Positions 47,801-55,651 of a DNA stretch of 64,000 nucleotides are shown one piece after another. The notes under the pieces were generated by a model, which ran no database searches, was not told where the DNA came from, and worked only from the letters and a program-made list of their open reading frames with translations. How positions within the stretch are numbered: the stretch's first letter is position 1; each line of letters opens with the position of its first letter. The stretch lies in the NCBI GenBank assembly GCA_030867875.1, contig JAOWCC010000577.1, positions 70,737,012 to 70,801,011 on the forward strand. Direction: 5' to 3'. This DNA comes from Actinernus sp. WN-2022. Its lineage: Eukaryota; Cnidaria; Anthozoa; Actiniaria; Actinernidae. Both the position numbers and the translations under genes were made by a program.

Positions 47801-48324
47801 AACTGCTTGGACAGTATGGAGACCGATGCCAACTGATGTATACGGACACGGACAGTTTACTACTTGAGATCCAGACAGACGATGTGTATGCCGACATGGC
47901 TACCCGCAAAGATCTCTATGACACATCTGACTACCCTAAGGAGCATCCACTACATAGCACAGCGAACAAGAAAGTCCTTGGAAAGATGAAGGACGAGTGT
48001 GCCGGGCGCCCAATCGCTGAGTACGTAGGTATTCGACCGAAGATGTATTCTATCCTAGAGGCTGATGGGAAAAGCATAAGGAAGGCTAAAGGTATCCGCA
48101 AGGTAGTTGTAAAGAAGCACATCCGCCACGAGCAGTACAAAGAGTCGCTATTTGATAAGAAGACCTTCCGGCATGGTATGGATGTACTACGATCGAAAGG
48201 CCACCACATCTATGGGCAGCACATTAATAAGGTATCCCTTTCACCATTCGACTCCAAGCGTTGGATCCATAATAATGGAATCGATACATTAGCCTATGGA
48301 CATAAAGACTTAGAACATGGATGA
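44890..48324 (+). CDS. polB: Protein-primed family B DNA polymerase (pPolB)
   Basis: This 1144-residue protein starts at ATG 44890. An N-terminal region of ~330 residues includes a Cys/His cluster (HFCERCLHGYC to HKPEC, 281-303). The 3'-5' exonuclease follows: ExoI with YADFEA (339-344), ExoII at HNLRGYDSH (483-491), ExoIII at YLRTDVLLLAD (626-636). Between ExoI and ExoII is a zinc/HNH-like insert (CHVCEE, then DHCHITGKYRGAAHNACN, 435-466) resembling recombination endonuclease VII. The polymerase motifs are YLDANNLYGWAM (724-735), LMNNSVFGKTMEN (885-897) and the catalytic YTDTDS (984-989), then a KMYS segment (1051-1054). All key acidic residues are present. It would replicate the linear element from its protein-capped ends. 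It converges with the integrase gene, 2 bp apart. Confidence 0.96.
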   Translation: MEHLTFERTHRTIGKYLRGWQMYVPPGHELGVDPRAFLEGTRHDIHQKLVEEVDDLRGVKFQLALKVMLRKDHPDGRNEFTDPTMRHSQEIVMQTDEIHEALDRAIPTILEHLEKWTNKGSGWVVDHIILLYLNIALYQPLRGGSFIELPPEVANKKAVINVKNNDDNCFRWTLRSAMFPVAKHPQRTSKYREDDGLKLDWLSLPTPISQITRVEKQLDLAINVFGWEKGVVVVYRISRQRGDIHRINMLIIEKSGKYHYTWIKDLNRLLYSHSKHHGRKHFCERCLHGYCREDLLEAHKPECQGIGGTAVRVEMPKEGESKLSFQNHHRQLPAPYVIYADFEALTTKIAGPELDPTKSNTQNTQHHVACGFGYVVVRCDGHTEPPVVYRGRDAAERFLEAMQREESRIKVVLMTPKAIRMTPENWFAHDTARICHVCEEPLYGDSVRDHCHITGKYRGAAHNACNLKLRLNPKTTTIPVVFHNLRGYDSHLIMQAISKTKGQITCIPNNTEKYISFSLDQLRFIDSAQFLLESLDKLVSANQPEAFQITALYEPSVERQRLLLRKGIYPYEYMDSWDRFADPLPPQADFYSKLSAEGISEEDYEHALMVWNTFGCENMGDYHDLYLRTDVLLLADVFETFRETCLRQYGLDPAHYYTSPGLSWDALLKATCVELELLVDYDQHLFVEKGLRGGISMVSKRHAKANNPLVECHDQSKPTTYIQYLDANNLYGWAMSQPLPTGGFGWVEDLQGLTNTIVDFPSDSPKGYILEVDLEYPQELHNAHNAYPLAPERMKVPKEWMSEYQRNLKGTSIEVEKLVPNLHDKERYVLHYRNLQLYISLGMHLKKIHRALRFDQSPWMEPYIRKNTDLRKLATSDFEKDLYKLMNNSVFGKTMENLRKRVNVDLVRASEEDKLRRLIASPTFARANIFDDDLTALHMHKSRLTLNRPVYVGMSILDLSKHLMYDFYYNQLLGQYGDRCQLMYTDTDSLLLEIQTDDVYADMATRKDLYDTSDYPKEHPLHSTANKKVLGKMKDECAGRPIAEYVGIRPKMYSILEADGKSIRKAKGIRKVVVKKHIRHEQYKESLFDKKTFRHGMDVLRSKGHHIYGQHINKVSLSPFDSKRWIHNNGIDTLAYGHKDLEHG

Positions 48325-48326
48325 TT

Positions 48327-49364
48327 TCATTTACGAGCTGCTACGCTAGGCACGAACAAAATACCTTTTGGTGGTAGTTCCGTATCTGGTGGAACTACTT
48401 GTAGCTCTTCACGAACGAATCCACGTTTGGGTGCATCCTTCTCCCCTTCTAGCTTCGCAAGGTAGTACAACGCAGGCTGTCCCGAAGATACTACACTTCG
48501 CGAAATGGTGTATATCTGCAAACTCCACACAGGATCAGTAGCTCTACGTTTTTCACCTCCTTCCAATTCTCCTGGTGCGTAAAGATATCGAACTAGAACG
48601 TCGAATGGTAGGCGCTCTTCTCTCAAGCCAACAGTGCGCGAATATGTGGGAGTCTTTAGATCTACTCGTTGTGTCACTACAGAATTCGAAGGCTCTTTTC
48701 CTGTAAGTCGAGTCACCTCACTGTTCAGGGCTTTGATAACCATTGGTAGACGAACTACCCATTCTCTACTACGCGCATCCGAGCCTTCCGAAGTAAGTAC
48801 CATCTCTTGTGCATATTGGTATCCAAACAATCTCTCAGCTAGGGTTCTATTCGCTCGTTCGACAAAACTTTGTGCCCTATGATTACCGGCCTCGCCTCGT
48901 TGAACTTTCGTACCATGTAGTTCTAGCGTTTCAGACATACGTCCCATGAATTCTCTACCAGGGTCTACTTGTAACGTCTTTGGCCATTCTAGTGGACTCC
49001 GTTTGTAGATTCGCTCAAAGGCTGCAGCCACCTCACCGCTATCTTTCGAGGACAAAGGCTCAGCCTCTTTATATCTAGAAGCCACATCGATTACCACTAA
49101 AGCATACTTATATAGCTTTCGTCCACGTCCAGGACGATCGTGAGGTAGAAATATCAAATCAGCTTGGTGGACTTCGTTAGGTTTCGATACGGTCCAATGT
49201 GGTCGTGGTACATATCGTGGTGGTGGTAAATAAATTTGCCATAGTGCTTGCTTCTCTAACCAACTCTTAGCCGTGTCTTCCGATACCTTTGCTGCCGCCG
49301 ATAGTTTACCAATTGCAGAGTAACCTTTCCAATATCCTTCAGGGCCATAGAAGATAGCATCCAT
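48327..49364 (-). CDS. int: Retroviral-type integrase (rve family)
   Basis: This 345-residue protein starts at ATG 49364. After a short N-terminal helical region (~1-50) without a clear HHCC zinc motif comes an RNase H-like catalytic core with the DDE triad: D69 (HQADLIF), D134 (LQVDPGREF) and E169 (SFVERANRTL). The second and third acidic residues are 34 residues apart, the spacing typical of retroviral and Polinton integrases. The C-terminal ~100 residues are basic and beta-rich, as in integrase tail domains. It would insert the element and create the short target duplication. It converges with the polymerase gene and starts after the 340-aa gene's stop at 49478. Confidence 0.95.
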   Translation of the reverse strand: MDAIFYGPEGYWKGYSAIGKLSAAAKVSEDTAKSWLEKQALWQIYLPPPRYVPRPHWTVSKPNEVHQADLIFLPHDRPGRGRKLYKYALVVIDVASRYKEAEPLSSKDSGEVAAAFERIYKRSPLEWPKTLQVDPGREFMGRMSETLELHGTKVQRGEAGNHRAQSFVERANRTLAERLFGYQYAQEMVLTSEGSDARSREWVVRLPMVIKALNSEVTRLTGKEPSNSVVTQRVDLKTPTYSRTVGLREERLPFDVLVRYLYAPGELEGGEKRRATDPVWSLQIYTISRSVVSSGQPALYYLAKLEGEKDAPKRGFVREELQVVPPDTELPPKGILFVPSVAARK

Positions 49365-49477
49365 TACGTATAGTGTTAATAACGAGACTTTAATATGTAT
49401 AGTCCTTATCGTGAAAAATGAAAAAAAGAATAAAGACTCATCGGTCCTTATTCTCTTTTTTTTTCTACGTCTCCCTA

Positions 49478-50500
49478 TTAGTATACGTCCTCGAGGGTGG
49501 CCCGAGTCTTCGTTGGAAGCGGTTGTGTTACGACTAGGACGGCGGCGTCGAGTAGGTATGATATTCCCAATCCACTTGTGCAGACGCTGCTAGCATCGCA
49601 AATGCCGTCGTGTATGGATCCTGGCAGTATTAGGTTGCTTATGTTCCTAATGTTGACTCCGGTAGAGTTTGCATCTACGAGAGCTTCGTAAGAAGTGCGG
49701 CTTCCTACGGAGAACGGCCGACTCTTGTCGAAGAATAAACAATTAGGCACGCCCGTCTGCATGTTGCATTTCATTCGCATCCTAGCAATGGGATTGCTCA
49801 ATGCACATCCGGCGTTCTTGGAGGCTTCCATAGAGATGGTTCGTTGAACCAGTGTATGGATCTTAGTGTTGGATACGATGAGAGCTCCTTCGGCTGGTGC
49901 CGTACGGCGGCGCAGATTGCGTGCACAAATCTTTCCACTTGTGAGGCACGCCTCAACCTCGTTTTCAAACGCCGAGTCCAACTCTTGGATCACTTTGAAG
50001 AGGGTACTCAATTTGTCTGGACTTGGAAGTTCAGGGTTTCCATCCTTGTCGGTCTTCAAGGTGATTCCATCCATCTGAGTCGGTACTGGCACACACCACT
50101 TTTGAATTTGCAGGCAGGGATTGCGATCGCGCTTCTTGTACTTATCCTTTTGTCCCGATGCGAGGTTTAGTCGTGCAAGGTCATCTTGCTCATGTGGACA
50201 TATTTGACCAACATGTTTTTCGTCTTTGAAGCGAAAGAGTGCTGGACGTTGTCCTTCCCCAAGATCAAAGTAGACTGGGATGTATTTACATCCGTTTGGA
50301 CCACTTCGAGGATTGTCCCAGTCAAACACAATCGTTCCCTTCTTTCCCTGTTCGAAGGCTTCGAGGATGTCTTCTGCGTTGAACACAGAGGATTTGTTTG
50401 CAGTCGCCGCGTTAGCTGCCGTGGTATTGGCACCGTTGGTTGAGATGGCATCATTGGTTGAGGGGGCATCGTTGGTCGCATTGAAAACTTGGCTAGCCAT
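49478..50500 (-). CDS. 340-aa protein of unknown function, possible nucleic-acid-binding
   Basis: ATG 50500 is preceded by a TATATATA run about 6 bases upstream. The first ~40 residues are a low-complexity Asn/Thr/Ala/Ser region. Then follow a beta-rich segment (KYIPVYFDLGEG, LFRFKDEKH), a basic stretch (KDKYKKRDRN), an alpha-helical middle and a beta-rich C terminus with many Cys. The pattern faintly recalls the single-stranded-DNA-binding-like proteins of large DNA viruses. That is inference from fold-like spacing only, with no diagnostic motif. It follows the minus-strand structural cluster but has its own upstream region with repeats, so it is probably expressed separately. Confidence 0.8.
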   Translation of the reverse strand: MASQVFNATNDAPSTNDAISTNGANTTAANAATANKSSVFNAEDILEAFEQGKKGTIVFDWDNPRSGPNGCKYIPVYFDLGEGQRPALFRFKDEKHVGQICPHEQDDLARLNLASGQKDKYKKRDRNPCLQIQKWCVPVPTQMDGITLKTDKDGNPELPSPDKLSTLFKVIQELDSAFENEVEACLTSGKICARNLRRRTAPAEGALIVSNTKIHTLVQRTISMEASKNAGCALSNPIARMRMKCNMQTGVPNCLFFDKSRPFSVGSRTSYEALVDANSTGVNIRNISNLILPGSIHDGICDASSVCTSGLGISYLLDAAVLVVTQPLPTKTRATLEDVY

Positions 50501-50525
50501 TGTCTTTGATATATATACATGTGGC

Positions 50526-50543
50526 TTTATCTAATAGGGTTAT
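50526..50543 (-). promoter_or_regulatory. Motif shared with the ankyrin gene upstream region
   Basis: On the minus strand this reads ATAACCCTATTAGATAAA, ending 26 bases before the ATG at 50500. A copy with one base difference lies at 60994-61011, upstream of the ankyrin-repeat gene. CTATTAG alone also occurs upstream of the capsid gene near 54633. A shared transcription signal is an inference. Confidence 0.5.
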
Positions 50544-50705
50544 TGGGTCCGTTTTTTTTTTGCGACCCCTACTAACGAGCCAAACTGTTGTTTGTTGCAC
50601 GTTCTGGTCCGTTAGGTGGATTAGTTGTTGGGTAGTTGCCACTCTCGTGTTTGGTTCTAAGTCTTCTAATTTACTTAGTAAGTCGTTTTCTCTTACTTTG
50701 AGGAG

Positions 50706-50819
50706 CGGAGTAATTACCTAGTAATCTCACTTGTGCGGAGTAATTACTCGTAGTAATCTAGTAAATTAGTAATTACTCATAGTAAATCTAGTAATTTTAG
50801 AGGTAATGCATAGTAAATT
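50706..50819. repeat. AGTAAT short-repeat cluster
   Basis: At least six copies of AGTAAT, several within a longer GGAGTAATTAC phrase, plus three AGTAAA variants, fall in ~110 bp. The cluster lies between the end of the 140-aa gene and the upstream region of the 340-aa gene. It could be a regulatory array, a transcription end region, or a binding site cluster. Confidence 0.65.
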
Positions 50820-51241
50820 TATAAGAATCGTGTGACAACGTATCCAGTTGCGAACACACTACCACCTAAGGCCACCAATTCGGCAGTTTTCCTTGAACTC
50901 GAGGGTCTATAGGAATCGGAGAGCTTTGGCTTTTCCAATTTCGTTTGCAGTATGTGATATATGTGGAGTTTTTTCATTGCGTAGATTCTATCCTGAAGAC
51001 CAATGTGTGCATTGTTTTCTTTCCAGTGGTTCCAGGTGGCTAGTGCTCTTAGTCGTTCTTCTTGTTTTTTTTCGTAGGTAGCCATGTCAACATTGAATTT
51101 CTCCTGGGCCTTATCATGCCTTGCAATCTCTGCGGCAGTCGCGTTCGGTCCGCTAGTTGCTTTCTCGATTTCGTGTGCGGCAATACCAGCGGCACCGCTT
51201 GCTACGGCAAAAGAAACTGCCATAACTATTATCGTTCCCAT
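50819..51241 (-). CDS. Small membrane protein (140 aa)
   Basis: ATG 51241. An N-terminal hydrophobic segment (TIIVMAVSFAVASGAAGIAA, 3-22) is followed by a charged helical region with probable coiled coil (KAQEKFNVDMATYEKKQEER). A C-terminal hydrophobic segment (ELVALGGSVFATGYVVTRFL) ends the protein. This two-anchor layout suggests a virion or membrane protein. It is the last gene of the minus-strand cluster, 14 bases after the 72-aa gene. No family is recognised. Confidence 0.7.
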   Translation of the reverse strand: MGTIIVMAVSFAVASGAAGIAAHEIEKATSGPNATAAEIARHDKAQEKFNVDMATYEKKQEERLRALATWNHWKENNAHIGLQDRIYAMKKLHIYHILQTKLEKPKLSDSYRPSSSRKTAELVALGGSVFATGYVVTRFL

Positions 51242-51254
51242 GGCTTCGAACCCG

Positions 51255-51473
51255 TTACTCAGCAGGCTTCAAATACCCTTTGTCCTTTAGGTATTTCTTA
51301 GCAGCCAGGCTACCAGACAACACTGCTATCCACTTCACGAAGTTCAAAACGCTAGATGAAGGATCGTTAGTCAAGGGTTCCTTGATTGCTTTCTTTCCGA
51401 TCCAACCGATACCTGAGGCTAGTCCAACCAATATGACAGCTTCCTGTATTGTATTCATAAGTTCGCCAACCAT
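51255..51473 (-). CDS. Small membrane protein (72 aa)
   Basis: ATG 51473; a second ATG five codons later is possible. Two hydrophobic segments (AVILVGLASGIGWIG, ~12-26, and VLNFVKWIAVLSGSLAA, ~42-58) are separated by a polar loop, with a basic tail KKYLKDKGYLK. It is a hairpin-like membrane protein by prediction. Its position in the structural cluster suggests a capsid-associated or membrane-remodelling role. Confidence 0.65.
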   Translation of the reverse strand: MVGELMNTIQEAVILVGLASGIGWIGKKAIKEPLTNDPSSSVLNFVKWIAVLSGSLAAKKYLKDKGYLKPAE

Positions 51474-51522
51474 CTCGTCGGAACAACGTTTACATCACCG
51501 ATATGTTGCGTAACTTCAAATG

Positions 51523-51909
51523 CTATATCATACCTTGAGTTTTTAGGTCGCTACTTTTGGTGGTTTCTTTGGTTCCTTTGTTGCCATCAGTAGATGTATG
51601 ATAGTCACCAGTCCCGACTCGTTGTGTTTGAGCGTATCGCTTATACTGGTAGAATAGACTCACCAGTGCTATGCATACTCCGACTGCTGCAAACGTGGTG
51701 GTAGCTGATATATTGGCTATCCAGCTTGGTTCATCGTTCTGACTGTCTACTGGAGTAGCTTCGTCGGTGGGGGCTTCTTTAGGTAGTCTCCTTCTTTCCG
51801 CTATGGCTTTACCGGCAGCGACGCGCTTTGGATTCTTTTCTTTTTTAGGTGCCGTAGTATTCGACGAGCTTGGTTCCTTCGTGATGAGGTCATTCGGTGG
51901 GGCTTCCAT
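51523..51909 (-). CDS. Single-pass membrane protein (128 aa)
   Basis: The start ATG at 51909 is chosen because it overlaps the upstream gene by 20 bases. An in-frame ATG at 51966 would overlap by 77. The N-terminal ~60 residues are Lys/Pro/Ser-rich and basic (KKEKNPKRVAAGKAIAERRR). One hydrophobic helix follows (ATTTFAAVGVCIALVSLFY), then a polar Thr/Ser-rich tail. The function is unknown. Confidence 0.65.
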   Translation of the reverse strand: MEAPPNDLITKEPSSSNTTAPKKEKNPKRVAAGKAIAERRRLPKEAPTDEATPVDSQNDEPSWIANISATTTFAAVGVCIALVSLFYQYKRYAQTQRVGTGDYHTSTDGNKGTKETTKSSDLKTQGMI

Positions 51910-52192
51910 CTTGCAGTATGTCGTTAGGTCGAGTAACTTCAATTGCATGACTACTAGGTGGCGCATCTTTTAGAGGTTCATCGCTTACTACCACAAAGCG
52001 TTCTAATTCCTTTACTATGCTACGTCTCCTCATTGAGAGGATGAATCTGTAGATGGTACTTGCCCATGCCACGCCCAGTCCGATCTCGAAAGCTATCTCA
52101 ATTATGCGAGAGTCTATCATGTTTTCGTCTATGCGATCTTCTAATGTTTCTCTTTCGTCGCGTGAATCCGAGTCTTCATTCTGGTTTGACAT
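51890..52192 (-). CDS. Single-pass membrane protein (100 aa)
   Basis: ATG 52192, overlapping the upstream 180-aa gene by 17 bases. The N terminus is acidic (SDSRDERETLEDRIDEN), followed by one hydrophobic helix (IIEIAFEIGLGVAWASTIYRFIL) and an RRR cluster, then an amphipathic tail. The charge pattern suggests a type of anchored protein with a basic cytosolic side. No family is recognised. Confidence 0.65.
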   Translation of the reverse strand: MSNQNEDSDSRDERETLEDRIDENMIDSRIIEIAFEIGLGVAWASTIYRFILSMRRRSIVKELERFVVVSDEPLKDAPPSSHAIEVTRPNDILQDGSPTE

Positions 52193-52718
52193 CTTGCTGT
52201 ATGTCGATAGTCGGTGTTACTTCAATTGGTGTAACGGAAGATGACGACTTATCGACTTCTATGTGATTAACTACGTGGAATATAGCGCTGGCTAGGGCTA
52301 CGAAGCGACCTGCCTTAAGAGACACCATGCCAGCTAAAGAAGAGATTTCATTACGAATTATGCGATCTTCTCTTAAGTCCTTTGACAGGGCCGTTTGGGA
52401 ATCTATTGGTATAAGATACGCGATTACGCGAGTAGCTAGGTTCATAGCGTTGTCGACTAAGCATCCTGCCACTTGTTGGGCCACAACGGCATGATACCTT
52501 CTATATAGCATTTCTATGTCTTTCTCGGATAGTCTATGTATGTCTCCTAGAGAGTACACCTTTCCAAGGTATTCCTTTGTTGTACCAGTAGCGGCCAAGA
52601 TAGCGAGGGTTTCCCGATGATCATTTGATGGGTCCGAGGCTGCATCCACCGTCGATGCCACATCCGTTTTGCTGGATTTGAGTGCATCCATTAATTCGTC
52701 ATCCAAATGTTTATCCAT
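52176..52718 (-). CDS. Unknown 180-aa protein in the structural cluster
   Basis: ATG 52718 lies 1 base after the ATPase stop codon (TAAGATG). The first ~40 residues are acidic and polar. The core (~41-155) is predicted helical with a conserved-looking LSEKDIEMLYRRYHAVV segment and a moderately hydrophobic C-terminal helix (AGRFVALASAIFHVV). No catalytic motif is visible. Its place directly after capsid and ATPase genes suggests a virion component, by inference. Confidence 0.7.
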   Translation of the reverse strand: MDKHLDDELMDALKSSKTDVASTVDAASDPSNDHRETLAILAATGTTKEYLGKVYSLGDIHRLSEKDIEMLYRRYHAVVAQQVAGCLVDNAMNLATRVIAYLIPIDSQTALSKDLREDRIIRNEISSLAGMVSLKAGRFVALASAIFHVVNHIEVDKSSSSVTPIEVTPTIDIQQDVKPE

Positions 52719-52719
52719 C

Positions 52720-53355
52720 TTACTTCAACGTACCGTGACATGTCGTAGGTGAAGGTATATTCAATACGGTGGAAAAGGGATGTCGTAAACAGAAACATAT
52801 ATGTGCAAACTTAGTTTCAAGTTCTGAGACGAACATCTTCTTATTATCCAATGATATGTCAGCCCCGTAGTCATCGAATAGATCCTTCAACCCCGGTGCA
52901 CTTGCGATACGAAATGCCACGACGATTGCGCAGTTCTCACGAAAGTTCTTGCATATGCTTTTTTGCGTTTGCGATGATGCCCAAATCGAAATACCAATGT
53001 GACGTGCAGAAAAGGCTAAATCGGATATCTTATTGGTTCTTCCCTTAACGTCCTTGCTTGCCGCACAATCATCGAGGATAATGAGCGTATTCGTTCCTTC
53101 GAAATAACATGCGCAGTCACCCAAGGTGGCGTCGATATCATTCTGAGAAGGCGCTAGGACGATAAATCGTGGATCTCCCTTGCCGAAGCCTTCATAGGTC
53201 TTATTGTTATCGTAGGTGGGACAAATCAATACGACATATTCAAACTTAAAGCGGAATGGACCTCTCAATTGATCGACTATGAACTGAGTCTTTCCACAGT
53301 TTGTGGGGCCGATTATGAGTGCATTAAAGGGAATTTGTTCTGCCAATGTATCCAT
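52720..53355 (-). CDS. Genome-packaging ATPase, FtsK-HerA/A32-like
   Basis: ATG 53355 overlaps the capsid gene stop codon as TGATG. The 211-residue protein has a Walker A motif GPTNCGKT (16-23), a Walker B motif LIILDD (91-96) and a downstream polar sensor region WASSQT (125-130). These are features of the packaging ATPases shared by Polintons, adintoviruses, virophages and large DNA viruses. It would pump the genome into preformed capsids. The position immediately after the major capsid gene is typical. The length is normal for the family. Confidence 0.93.
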   Translation of the reverse strand: MDTLAEQIPFNALIIGPTNCGKTQFIVDQLRGPFRFKFEYVVLICPTYDNNKTYEGFGKGDPRFIVLAPSQNDIDATLGDCACYFEGTNTLIILDDCAASKDVKGRTNKISDLAFSARHIGISIWASSQTQKSICKNFRENCAIVVAFRIASAPGLKDLFDDYGADISLDNKKMFVSELETKFAHICFCLRHPFSTVLNIPSPTTCHGTLK

Positions 53356-54602
53356 CAGTTATAAACATTTTGTAGCATCCCCCGTTCAATAGTTGCCTGC
53401 GCATCGGAAAGCACGAACATGTGCATGTTCACAATACCTGAGCCTCCAGTGCGATGAATCCTAAGGCGAATGGATGCTCCAGCATCTTGTTGGGAAAGAC
53501 CATCTCCATGAGCTACGCTGGTTTGTGAGGTGCGACAATCGATGAGTACGGCAAACTTGTTCTCGAAGAATTTCTTATGCGTCATGGATGTGGTCGCTTG
53601 GCTGGACGACAATCCACAAAACCAATTCTTTGCAGACTTCCATAAATCCTTTGGTAGCATCCCAAAAGAATATAGAGCGTTAGGAATACCATTGACGTGT
53701 ACCTCTACCTTGGTGATTCCTGGATTTACAAACTTCTCACTATCTCTGGTGCCTGCCGCATGGGGATCCACGAATAGAAGAAGGATGCCATTGAGAGAGA
53801 TACGAAGGGTGTTCACGCTTTCAGATACGAGTGTGTCGGTTGCTTGGTTGACTGAGACTGTTTTGTAGTACTCAGCGTGGTTGTACAGGAAAGCTTTTCC
53901 GCTGTCGTAGGTACTATTGGCCCGCACCGCAAGATCGAGACTTTCGATGACTTCATATTCTAGCTCAATGTTAGAAAGCTTGTATGTCCCTACTTTCGTG
54001 GTGTCAGATCCGACTATGACGTCAATAGCTGGTGCCAGTGTTAAAAGAAACGCCAACTTATCTCGAATCGCATGCGGATAGAGGACACCATGAGTTGTGA
54101 TAATGTCGTGATCGATAGGTATCTTATACGCGCTACCATATGCGGTAAGTGTTGCATTGTCGGCTGCATCCGATGTGCCTTTATCACCGGCAGCAGAGCG
54201 AAGTTTGTTAACATTGTCAGATTGAATGCCCTGCTCTATGCGGTTCTCTCGTTCTGAGGCAGATAGGTAGAGATCGCTATATACCTGCAGTAGATCAGGT
54301 CGACCACAATCTTCTAAGACAGTAGTGCCCATTCTTACGACTCGTTTTGAGACTAGGCATCGGCCAACGTTGGCCACCAAGCGGTTGTTTGCGTGACCAC
54401 CGGATAGAGTTATATTGGTACTGAGAGCTAAACTACCAGGTACTAGAAGTCTATTTTCGCCTATAGCGGGAACCTCTACGATCAAGGTTTCCCCGGGGTT
54501 TGCCGTTGATGGGGTGAAAGTTACGCGATGGAACACACGACTGGCTTTGAGAGATCTACCTTCTCTAGGAGCGTAATCGGGATTGAGATTCGTTGATAAC
54601 AT
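53355..54602 (-). CDS. mcp: Major capsid protein, double jelly-roll (hexon-like)
   Basis: The start is ATG 54602 (415 codons); the frame extends further upstream only through a TTG. The protein has segments characteristic of Polinton/adintovirus capsid proteins: FTPSTANPGETL near the N terminus, an ENRLLVPGS block, GHANNRLVANVGRCLVSK, a SDLYLSASEREN block, AGDKGTSDA, and AAGTRDSEKFVNPGITKVE. These support a double jelly-roll hexon-type fold, known for this family. The trimer would build an icosahedral shell. It is the first gene of the seven-gene minus-strand cluster, 53 bases from the divergently read 331-aa gene. No break is seen. Confidence 0.94.
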   Translation of the reverse strand: MLSTNLNPDYAPREGRSLKASRVFHRVTFTPSTANPGETLIVEVPAIGENRLLVPGSLALSTNITLSGGHANNRLVANVGRCLVSKRVVRMGTTVLEDCGRPDLLQVYSDLYLSASERENRIEQGIQSDNVNKLRSAAGDKGTSDAADNATLTAYGSAYKIPIDHDIITTHGVLYPHAIRDKLAFLLTLAPAIDVIVGSDTTKVGTYKLSNIELEYEVIESLDLAVRANSTYDSGKAFLYNHAEYYKTVSVNQATDTLVSESVNTLRISLNGILLLFVDPHAAGTRDSEKFVNPGITKVEVHVNGIPNALYSFGMLPKDLWKSAKNWFCGLSSSQATTSMTHKKFFENKFAVLIDCRTSQTSVAHGDGLSQQDAGASIRLRIHRTGGSGIVNMHMFVLSDAQATIERGMLQNVYN

Positions 54603-54655
54603 ATTCGTTCCTGTTGAATGTATGGTCAATACTAATAGTGCGTTGATTGTTCAAT
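54603..54655. promoter_or_regulatory. Divergent promoter region between capsid and membrane-protein genes
   Basis: Only 53 bases separate the two ATGs (54602 on minus, 54656 on plus). The gap contains CTATTAG on the minus strand, the core of a motif found upstream of two other genes. Both promoters must lie here or within the neighbouring coding sequence. Confidence 0.5.
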
Positions 54656-55651
54656 ATGGAAGATGTGATAGACTTCGATCCTACAACCAAAGAAGGTGGC
54701 ACTGATGTGAATGATCTTACTCCCGAAGAATGGGCTGGGATTAGACCTGATGATGGCGAAGCAGAAATGGATTGGTGGCATAGATCTAAGTATAGATTCA
54801 AAAATACGACGAAAGCCATACGTGATAGGTTATGGAAAAATCGGAGTAATTGGGGAAGCAGCTCAGTTGAGTATATAGAATTGATAAATAAAGATGATGC
54901 TGCGGGAACTACGTTAGCAGAAAGGGAAGGACAAGCCACAGAGGCCTGGGACAGGATCCGTGCTAAGTTTCCAGAGGTAGACTCAAAGAAGGCTAAGTTC
55001 ACCGCTAGTTTGGATGAATATGGTAGGGTCGTGGTACAAATGAATAAGATAAATGCCAAAGAACACTTGCTGGATGACTTCGAAGGTTCAAGATTTCCAA
55101 AAACGATTAGAGATATTCTGGGACCACCTGCGGAAGTAGTGATTAATACGAAAGAGGATACAGTCGCTGAAAAGGAGAAACAAAAGACTGACGAAATAAA
55201 CAAGATGGATTCATTAACTAAGGGGACACCAAAGTACGAGGTCGCAAAGAATAAGGTAATAGAACTAGAGGATCAAGTACAGGAGCTCAATGAAGAAATC
55301 GAATTCATCAAAGATCGTATGTCGCTACGAGACCGCGTGAAAGCCATCTTCAAGAAACATGGATTTACGGTGATTGGAGTGTTAGCTGTCGCTGGTGCCG
55401 TAATTGGTACTGTCGTTAGTATATTGACAAAAGGCGTGGCTTCCGTTGCTAAGGGAGTTGGTGGTGCTTTGAAGGATCTTGGAAAAAAGTTGGCTAACGT
55501 GCTACCTGCGGCGATAGGCGCTATTGCGAGTTTCATATTCCGTACAGCTGGAGAAGTTTTCGGCTTCCTTGCAAAGAATGCCTGGCTACTCATTGTAGCT
55601 GTGGTCATATTCCTAGTAGAGCAATATAAATCGTCGAAACATCAGCGCTAA
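54656..55651 (+). CDS. Membrane-active structural protein candidate (331 aa)
   Basis: ATG 54656 is used; the frame's earlier TTG is not a likely start. An acidic N-terminal half holds DLTPEEWAGIRPDDGE. A coiled coil follows at about residues 197-225 (VIELEDQVQELNEEIEFI). The C-terminal third alternates hydrophobic helices (~237-258, ~282-300, ~309-322) with a basic amphipathic stretch (GGALKDLGKKLANVLP). Similar layouts occur in Polintons of cnidarians and are thought to be virion or membrane-lytic proteins, but the role is unproven. It ends in a 4-base convergent overlap with the 518-aa gene. Confidence 0.8.
   Translation: MEDVIDFDPTTKEGGTDVNDLTPEEWAGIRPDDGEAEMDWWHRSKYRFKNTTKAIRDRLWKNRSNWGSSSVEYIELINKDDAAGTTLAEREGQATEAWDRIRAKFPEVDSKKAKFTASLDEYGRVVVQMNKINAKEHLLDDFEGSRFPKTIRDILGPPAEVVINTKEDTVAEKEKQKTDEINKMDSLTKGTPKYEVAKNKVIELEDQVQELNEEIEFIKDRMSLRDRVKAIFKKHGFTVIGVLAVAGAVIGTVVSILTKGVASVAKGVGGALKDLGKKLANVLPAAIGAIASFIFRTAGEVFGFLAKNAWLLIVAVVIFLVEQYKSSKHQR

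Noticed and set aside
54603..54629. Upstream extension of the capsid frame
   Set aside because: It begins with TTG; the first ATG at 54602 is a better start in a eukaryote.
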